Shown here: positions 57,014-64,000 of the stretch, in pieces
Numbering within the stretch: the first letter of the stretch is position 1
How the letters are laid out: each line of letters begins with the position of its first letter
From: Owenia fusiformis
Lineage: Eukaryota > Annelida > Polychaeta > Sabellida > Oweniidae
Reading direction: 5' to 3'
DNA: 64,000 nt
Assembly (NCBI GenBank): GCA_903813345.2
Contig: CAIIXF020000004.1
Location: 24,679,985 to 24,743,984 of the forward strand
Position numbers and translations under genes: made by a program
The notes under the pieces: model-generated
Database searches by the model: none
The model's input: only the letters and a program-made list of their open reading frames with translations
Told to the model about the DNA's origin: nothing

Positions 57014-58215
57014 AAAAGATCCATGTGGAACTCCTTCAAAGGCTATTTTGTATTTGGAAGACAATAATTTAATTTGAACCTGAAATATAAGATAAAATTA
57101 TGTTTGAAATATTATCTTTATTCAAGAAAACAGGTTCATTCACTTAAGTTGTTGCAAAATAAGAGCCCTCCCAAAACACTAGATGTAAACAACATGCTTT
57201 ACTACTGAAACAGTATTATTTTTAAACCACATTTATCTCTATATATGAATCTACAGTGTTATTTGTACCAAATTATGCGTATATGGCGGCCATTTTGAAT
57301 TTTTCTTAAAATACTGTTCGGTTTTATCGATCACAGGGATGGAATTTTTCCTAATAGCATAATAACAGATGTAAAAAGTCAGGACTTACAAATACAGACT
57401 TGTGCAATTGCACATGCAATTCTGTATAAGTCATTAACATTTTATGACAGTATATATGAGATTGTGATTATAACAGAGTAAAAAGGAACCATGTGGAACT
57501 CCTTTAAAGGCTATTTTATACTTGTAAGACAATAATTTAACTTGAACTTGAAATATTAGATTGAAAAGATGTGTGAAATATTATCTTATTCAAGAAAACA
57601 GGTTCATTCACTTCAATTGTTGCAAAATAAGAGCCCTCCCAAAATAGAACCTTGTAAAATCCCTATATAAAGTAATTTTGTCCAAATTCAAATCATTAAT
57701 GAATGTGTCTGTATTTCTAGATGTAAACAACATGCTTTACTACTGAAACAGTATTATTTTTAAACCACATTTATCTCTATATATGAATCTATAGTGTTAT
57801 TTGTACCAAATTATGCATATATGGCCGCCATTTTGGATTTTTCTTGAAATAGTGTTCGATTTATAGATCACAGGGATGGAATTTTTTCTAATAGCATAAT
57901 AAGAGATGTAAAAAGTCAGGACTTACAAATACAGACTTCAGTTGTTGAAAAATAAGAGCCCTCCCAAAATAGAACCTTGTAGAATCCCTATATAAAATCA
58001 TTTTGTCCAAATTCAAATCATTAATGAATGTGACTGTATTTCTAGATGTAAACAACATGCTTTGCTCCTGTTCCAATATTATTTTAAACCATATCTATCT
58101 CTATATATGAATCTAGAGTGTTATTTGTACCAAATTATGCCTATATGGCGGCCATCTTGAATTTTTCTCGAAATAGTGTTCGGTTTTATTGATCACAGGG
58201 ATGGAATTTTTCCTA
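57006..58215 (+). repeat. Three tandem copies of a roughly 320-540 bp unit
   Basis: Blocks AAGAGCCCTCCCAAAA, GATGTAAACAACATGCTTT, CTCTATATATGAATCTA and ATGGCGGCCAT..TTGAATTTTTC appear in the same order near 57160-57300, 57630-57840 and 57950-58165. The third copy lacks some of the unit. An inverted, diverged relative may lie at about 53440-53515 (CCCTGTGATCAAT and AAGATGGCCG). Confidence 0.65.
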
Positions 58216-58611
58216 ATAACACAAATAACAGATTAAGCCATTAAATTTGCTTGTATCACCAATTGAAATATTTTCCAGCAAATTCCCCCCACTATAAGTA
58301 TTTATTGTACAACTCTCGTACATACTCTGTTTCAAATGCAAATTGAAAAATTGATTGATCTTGATACATACCAATTTTCAGCCAAATTCATTGAAATATT
58401 TTTGAATTATAATAAAAATTTCAAGACTTATGGGACAACCCTCGTACACATAACATGCGAAAAATTCTTTCTTAACATTGAAAGGAGAGCATTTGAATTA
58501 ATATTTATTGAACAATCTTTGTACATGTATCAATGTTAAATAATAGTGCTGGAAACTAGCCTGGGGGATCAAGTATGAGATGGAACATTGTTAAATTGTT
58601 ACTATTTGGTA

Positions 58612-58880
58612 GAAACAAACAAACAAACAAACAAACAATTATTTGTGTCAAAATTTAAATGTGAGGAATGTAAGTACAATAAAGCAATTCAATTTTACTT
58701 AGGTTATCAATATAAGTACAATAAACCATAGTGTCTCTTGAATATTAAATACAATATATTATTGTAATATTGTAACAACCAACGGGTGTTATTGAACATT
58801 AAGTACAATACCATAATGAGCTATTGAACATTAAGTACAATGAATACAATAAACAAAATATTAAGTACAATATAATATGA
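58612..58880 (+). repeat. AAAC microsatellite and TTAAGTACAAT repeats
   Basis: An (AAAC)n run at 58615-58636 is followed by about six TATTAAGTACAATA-type units to 58880. Confidence 0.6.
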
Positions 58881-59907
58881 AATAAATACTAAAAATTACT
58901 CAAATTATCTTTTGCTTTTTATACTTTTTATGTACAATCATGATATTTGTAAAAATTACTATTCACTATCAATAAACCACCCGGTGACTTCCAAATTCTA
59001 GAGTCAATTTCTCATAATATTGTAGATTGTGCAAATCGCACTTCATCTGTATAATTTGCAACTTAAGCTTACTCAGCGATAGAGTTACAATTACACCAGT
59101 ATGGAATCGATCACATATTCATTGAAGAAAGCTATATACAGTGATCTCCTCAGTATTATAGCAAGTGGGACGTGGGTGCAGGACCCACCTGAGGGTCTTC
59201 CACCCACCTGAAAATCTATTGGCACCCACTTAGAAAATCCATGAAAAATGTGCATATTTTGACCAATTTTGGTCTGAATTGGGAAAATAAATTTTGCATC
59301 CCCTTGAGGGAAAATCCTAAGGAGAATGCTCCAACAAATTGTGACCAATTATTCAAAAGGATCTAAGTGAAATGATGCAAGCTCTAAGCCATTGGTTTTT
59401 TGATCCCTAATTAACATTACAATTGATGCAGAAATCGACTCTTATGTCTATACATCTCCATTGTTGTGCATCACCACCTATAAGCACCTTAAACCATAAT
59501 AAAATAATAACTTATATTAATTTTCATTAAATTAATAAAATCTCTTTATGTAATCATTTTTCCTAGTTTTAATTGATGTAAGTTTTTACTTTTTCATGTT
59601 GACAGTCCTAGTCTAAGATATTGAAATCTTCCCCCAAGATAACATAGTCCTCAACCACACTACTTGATCAGGTCTACTGAAAATGTCATATTTTTGCTAA
59701 ATTACAAATGTCACCTGTAACTAAAACTAAGCTCAGATCTTTAAAGAATATCATTTTATGTACATCTGTTATTTTGATGAAAAATATCAAAATATCATCT
59801 TACCCTTAATAATGGTCATAAAATTCTTTAAATAACAAATGCTTGTAATCATACATAAATATAAAAACAAAGAAAATGCTAAATCAAAATACATCTCTTT
59901 ACAGTAG

Positions 59908-60035
59908 CATTTGTAATAGTCTAGCTACAAGCCCTTGTGACCCCCCCCCAACTACATGTCCATGTGTGAGGTGTGTAATCAAGCAGAGGTAGAGGGGGGG
60001 GCACATGTGCTTGTAGCTACACTACATTTATAACC
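59908..60035. repeat. Hairpin element with TAGCTACAAGC ends and C/G runs
   Basis: TAGCTACAAGCCCTTGTG followed by a C run is mirrored by a G run and CACATGTGCTTGTAGCTA. The total is about 130 bp, able to fold completely. Confidence 0.65.
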
Positions 60036-60460
60036 AAAAGTTCTCATGATGATGCTCTACATTGCCCATGGGCATTATTTCAAAACTACACAACACCCAT
60101 GAGGCAGTAGGGGTTTATCATGAAAAATTCAATGAATTTGGTCATAATCCGTTAAAATGCCCAGGGCATCATTACAAGAAAATCATACCTTAAGTCAAGA
60201 AACCCATGCATGTATGCAAACTACATGCAAGTTGTGTTAAATTGGCACCATTTAATTTGGTAAGTGAAATAACTGGTAGGCTAACTGACATGCATTGCCA
60301 TGGCAACCTCTTGGCAAATCAAATCTCCATGGTAACACAAGGATGGAGGTTTAAATTGGCAATCATTATGTCGAATAGGCTAATCACTAAATGGATGCCA
60401 AATTAAGGCAATTTACAATATATATATCACACAACAACCATGGTGATATAAATATATAAC

Positions 60461-60522
60461 ATACGAGGGGTGATCAATAAGTAATGGATACTTTTTTATT
60501 ACTGATTGATCACCCCTCGTAT
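60461..60522. repeat. 62-bp mini hairpin with mariner-like ends
   Basis: ATACGAGGGGTGATCAAT (60461-60478) and its exact reverse complement (60505-60522) enclose about 26 bp that also partly pair. Related to 51322-51387 and to single ends at about 50032-50100 (TTGATCACTCCTCGTATA). Confidence 0.7.
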
Positions 60523-61064
60523 ATTAGCAGACAGTTACATGTGTGTATGTAAACACCTCTTAATATGAACACTTTCAAATGTGAACACTTTCAAATCCTT
60601 CCAGCAGTTATCCATTTAGAAAGGCACTGCTGTACTCCAGTACAAAAATGGTGAGGCAAACTAAATATATGAGGCAAATTGAAGGTGAGGTGAAACTAAA
60701 TAGACGAGGCAAAACCTAACCCAAAAATGATATTTTACAACTATGGGACATACCCTCCAGTTAAAAATATTTTTCTGTCATCTTTTTTTCTGGAAAACAC
60801 ATCAGAAGTGTGTTTGTATAATTTTGAAGATACTTGCCTCATATCGAGCTGCACCCCTGATAAATAAAAGGTTAAATATGATTAATTAATATAAATATAT
60901 ACTATAATATCAAAGGTAAACCATGACCTGTGTTTACTCAATTTCTCGGTGGTTAAAAATACAAAATATGAAATTCTGTTACTTGGCACAAAAACATAGC
61001 TTATGTACATTACACTGTTGCACTATGTACAGTAAGCATCCTTAACTAAAATGGTACCTCGATA

Positions 61065-61870
61065 CAGTTTTTATTGAGGCTGTGCCTATATGCAGGTATC
61101 ACTGAGGCTGTACCTAGTTACAGCACCTATCACTGAGGCTGTACCTAGATGCAGCTATCACTGCAGCACTGAGGCTATACCTAGATGCAGCTATCACTGA
61201 GGCTGTATCTAAATGCAGCTACTACTGAGACTGTACCTAAATTCAGCTATCACTGAGGCTGTATCTAAATGCAGCTACTACTGAGGCTGTACCTAGATGC
61301 AACTTTCACTGCAGCACTGAGGCTGTACCTAGATGCAGCTATCAATAAGGCTGTAGCTTAATGCAGCTATCAATAAGGCTGTATCTAAATGCAGCTACTA
61401 CTGAGGCTGTACCTAGATGCAACTTTCAGTGCAGCACTGAGGCTGTACCTAGATGCAGGTACTACTGAGGCTGTACCTAAATGTAGCTATCAATAAGGCT
61501 GTAGCTTAATGCAGCTATCACTGATACTGTACTTAAATGCAGCTATCAATGAGGCTATACCTAAATTCAGCTGAGCCTGAACTACATGAAGTTTTCACTG
61601 AGACTGTACCTAGATGCAGCTTTTATGGAGGCTGTACCAAGATGTAGCTGTGATCAAACTACATGTACTTCAGACAGAAACTACATGCAGCTGTTAAGGA
61701 GAATGCAAGTAAATGCAGCTATTATTGAGACAAAAACATATTCAGATGTTACTGAGATTAATATTATTTACAGCTGTATCATGCGTAACTAAGATATAAA
61801 TACATGAAGCTGTAATTCAGATAGTTGTTACTGAGACCTTTGATACATGCAGCTGAAATTGAGACTCATG
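61065..61870 (+). repeat. 28-bp degenerate minisatellite, about 27 units
   Basis: Units related to ACTGAGGCTGTACCTAGATG plus CAGCTATC run almost unbroken for 800 bp, with higher-order repetition (for example 61285-61345 and 61405-61460). Divergence increases toward the 3' edge. Confidence 0.8.
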
Positions 61871-62804
61871 TTAAAGTGAGTTTTGTTTGCAATGTCCGTC
61901 TGTTCATGTTATTTTCACTGTATTTCTTTGTAAAAATTTGAATGAACTGCTTATTCCTACATTTTACTTAAAATAACCATAGTTTTCCCATAAGAATATC
62001 ACTTCCATGGGGGCTATTAGAATTCCCTGAATCGTGTACACCTTGTACCTTATCTCCATAGACCCCCCACAAAATAATATCACCGGTAATTCATATAATA
62101 TCAATATATTACAATGTTTCAGACCTATCTTGAAAATATACATGTGTATTTACATGTACAGGTAGGACCCATATCCAAATGTAGATGAAACTTTTTTTTT
62201 TGTTAAGTTTATGGGAAAGACATTACTTAACTTCATCAATTGCAATTTAGTTCTGACAAAACTCAACTATCTTTGGGAAACCGAGGACAAAATTACAAAA
62301 ATACATTTTGTACAAAAAAATGTTAAAAGCTCCCAAATAAGGCACCTGTATCTACATGCACATTACAGATTCAACATTTACAATAATTTGGCGACACATA
62401 TTGAACTATAATTATAAAATAAGTAAATTAAATAAATGGTAGATAATGACCATTTCTTTTGATGTTTCTCTAATTTTGTGCTAAAATCTCTGGTTGGACT
62501 GTTGTGGCATACTCTTATGATCAGTGCCATCATTTTTATTGAAATAGACCATTCCAGTAAATCCTGCCACCTATTGGACATGATGTCATAGATACAAATG
62601 TACAGGAAACTATCATTATGTAGTTATTTTTTAAACTACTATTTGCATCTTAAAACGTCATGAATCCTTTTGATATTATATTACTTAGTTTCTTTGGTTC
62701 ACCTAAAGATGGCAGGAATTTACTGAAAATGTCTCTTGATCCAGCTATTGTTGAGGTCACTTTGACCTATCTCCCATTGACTCCTAAGGGAGAAACTTAC
62801 AAGA
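61871..62804. other. Intergenic stretch, probably including the 3' UTR of the minus-strand receptor
   Basis: No separate gene recognised. The part just below 62805 should be the 3' untranslated region of the minus-strand membrane protein. Confidence 0.35.
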
Positions 62805-63046
62805 CTACCACAAAGGGTGTGAATGATTCATTTCACTTGCATTTGCGAATTCATACACAGGATTTTCAAATCCTATTGTTTGACGCTCTTTTGGTGCCCG
62901 GATACAATAGCCTCTTTTTCGCATTAAGCAGACGATAATTATGCAAATGAGCAAGACAATGATTATGGGAATTGTGACTGCAAGTACGATTGTTAGAGTT
63001 CTATTTGAGTCCTTAGTACTTGAAGGCAGAGGTGTTACTGGCTCAT
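62805..63046 (-). CDS. Last exon of a single-pass membrane receptor with NPxY tail (partial gene)
   Basis: The exon follows a TTTTTTTCAG acceptor (boundary 63046/63047), enters in phase 1 and stays open for 79 codons to TAG at 62805. It encodes a Thr/Ser/Pro-rich juxtamembrane part (EPVTPLPSSTKDSN), a clear membrane helix (TIVLAVTIPIIIVLLICIII), a basic stop-transfer MRKRG, and a cytoplasmic tail with GFENPVYEF. NPxY is the clathrin-adaptor internalisation signal of LDL-receptor-like and similar endocytic receptors. The upstream extracellular exons lie beyond 63.05 kb or outside the window. The exact family cannot be named from the tail alone. Confidence 0.7.
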
Positions 63047-64000
63047 CTGAAAAAAATTAAATAACAATTATTACATATTATACATTTAATATTATTATTT
63101 TATATGAATGTTATACAGGAGTAAGGATTATATAAAATAAGTGATTAAGTACCAGACCCATCAGACGCTTTTCCAAAAGGTGTGTGCACTCTACTTTACC
63201 TTGCATTTGGTGTTCATGAGCAACCCATTTGGCTTATCAGTAATGATTATGTTATTTGTTTTTATTTGTCTGCTGCCTATGAATGGTTTATTGGATAACT
63301 GTTCGATGTTCATAAGGTACTTTCAAAAATATACTTGACAAAAACAATTGAGGCTTATGTCACAGGCGCATATGCAGCACTAGCAGGGTTCTCACTTGGC
63401 TTTTAGACGCAGGAGATTCCCTAGAGTCTAATGTCTTTAGACCCTCTTGCTCCAGAGTCTAATACCTTTTATGGAGTCTAAAGTGTTTTTTCTGGAGTCT
63501 AAATTTACATTTTTTGTCACATTATTTGAGGTAAAACTCTAATTGAGAAAATACACCAAACTGGATACAAACCATTCTGATACTCATAGCATCTTTCTGT
63601 TTCACCTGAAACAAACATGCTCTGATATTATGAGGCATATTTTGTGATCTGAGCACATCAGATGGAAAGAGTTATAACTGTCAATAAGTGTGATTGTTAT
63701 CATGTAATCGTCTTCCTTAATGTCAATACATTACATAATAGGCATTGTATTTAACAGCAGATATTACAACAGGCACAGTTACACAAGTTTTATGACCCCA
63801 ATTAGATGAAATATGAGCTGGGATGAAAGATCTTAAAAATCCTCAATTTTGGGCTCTCCTAGATCGCCAAATCAAGCTCATTATATCATGGCATCTCAGG
63901 GCTGAGAAGATTTGAGATGTCATGGTATATCATGATGGATACAAACAAGGAATAGGAAGTCGGACACCTTTTAGAAATGTATAGTGTGATTGAAATAGGA
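63047..64000. other. Intron or upstream region of the receptor, with a GAGTCTAA repeat
   Basis: At about 63413-63510 GGAGTCTAA-type units recur four to five times. A palindrome around GATATACCATGACATCTCAA lies at about 63880-63940. No further exon was convincing. Confidence 0.4.

Noticed and set aside
62660-62938. 92-codon plus-strand frame
   Set aside because: Antisense of the receptor tail exon, which has a splice acceptor, membrane helix and NPxY motif.
63572-63611. Possible small receptor exon on the minus strand after TTTCAG
   Set aside because: The same sequence occurs at 39393-39419 out of any gene context, and the piece is too short to support.

Overview
This window reads as AT-rich nuclear DNA of an animal, most likely a lophotrochozoan and probably a mollusc. 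Genes are interrupted by introns with GT..AG borders, and host proteins match animal families (INIP, PIN4, GPALPP1, a secreted L-amino-acid oxidase). The mobile elements include a tRNA-Ser-primed Gypsy of Mag type, a cysteine-rich transposon ORF with a HALTGCDT-like motif, a LINE with a TAAATAAAT tail, and many fold-back miniature elements. I see no bacterial operon, rRNA or CRISPR array.

Layout. 1-10.3 kb: mostly non-coding, with a 1.95 kb element holding about eight 162-bp tandem copies, several palindromic miniature elements, a strand-switching GAAAGTATA repeat, and the first three exons of an unrecognised secreted protein on the minus strand (4242-4966). 10.3-17 kb: a 5.2 kb fold-back whose arms carry inverted fragments of a transposon protein; one arm is split by a LINE fragment. 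17.7-22.2 kb: a complete but dead Gypsy element with 5-bp target duplication. 23.2-28.1 kb: a very young LTR-flanked element without gag or pol. 28.6-31.5 kb: LINE tail and tRNA-derived SINE.

31.6-37.0 kb, minus strand: an eight-exon gene for a secreted FAD amine oxidase (631 aa). All phases close, but intron 5 starts with AT instead of GT. 37-46.5 kb: palindromes, a TTAA-flanked miniature element and an intronless SOSS-C (INIP) gene. 46.6-51.7 kb: PIN4 (minus) and GPALPP1 (plus) are divergent and share a 640-bp upstream region; both models close exactly. 52-62 kb: nested transposons, tandem copies and minisatellites. 62.8-63.05 kb, minus: the last exon of a single-pass membrane receptor with an NPxY endocytosis signal.

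The host genes look functionally unrelated apart from their general nuclear roles (SOSS-C in DNA repair, PIN4 in ribosome biogenesis, GPALPP1 unknown). Most of the novelty is in the repeats, in short secreted ORFs, and in the oxidase splice lesion. Coordinates of repeat boundaries are by eye and may be off by several bases.
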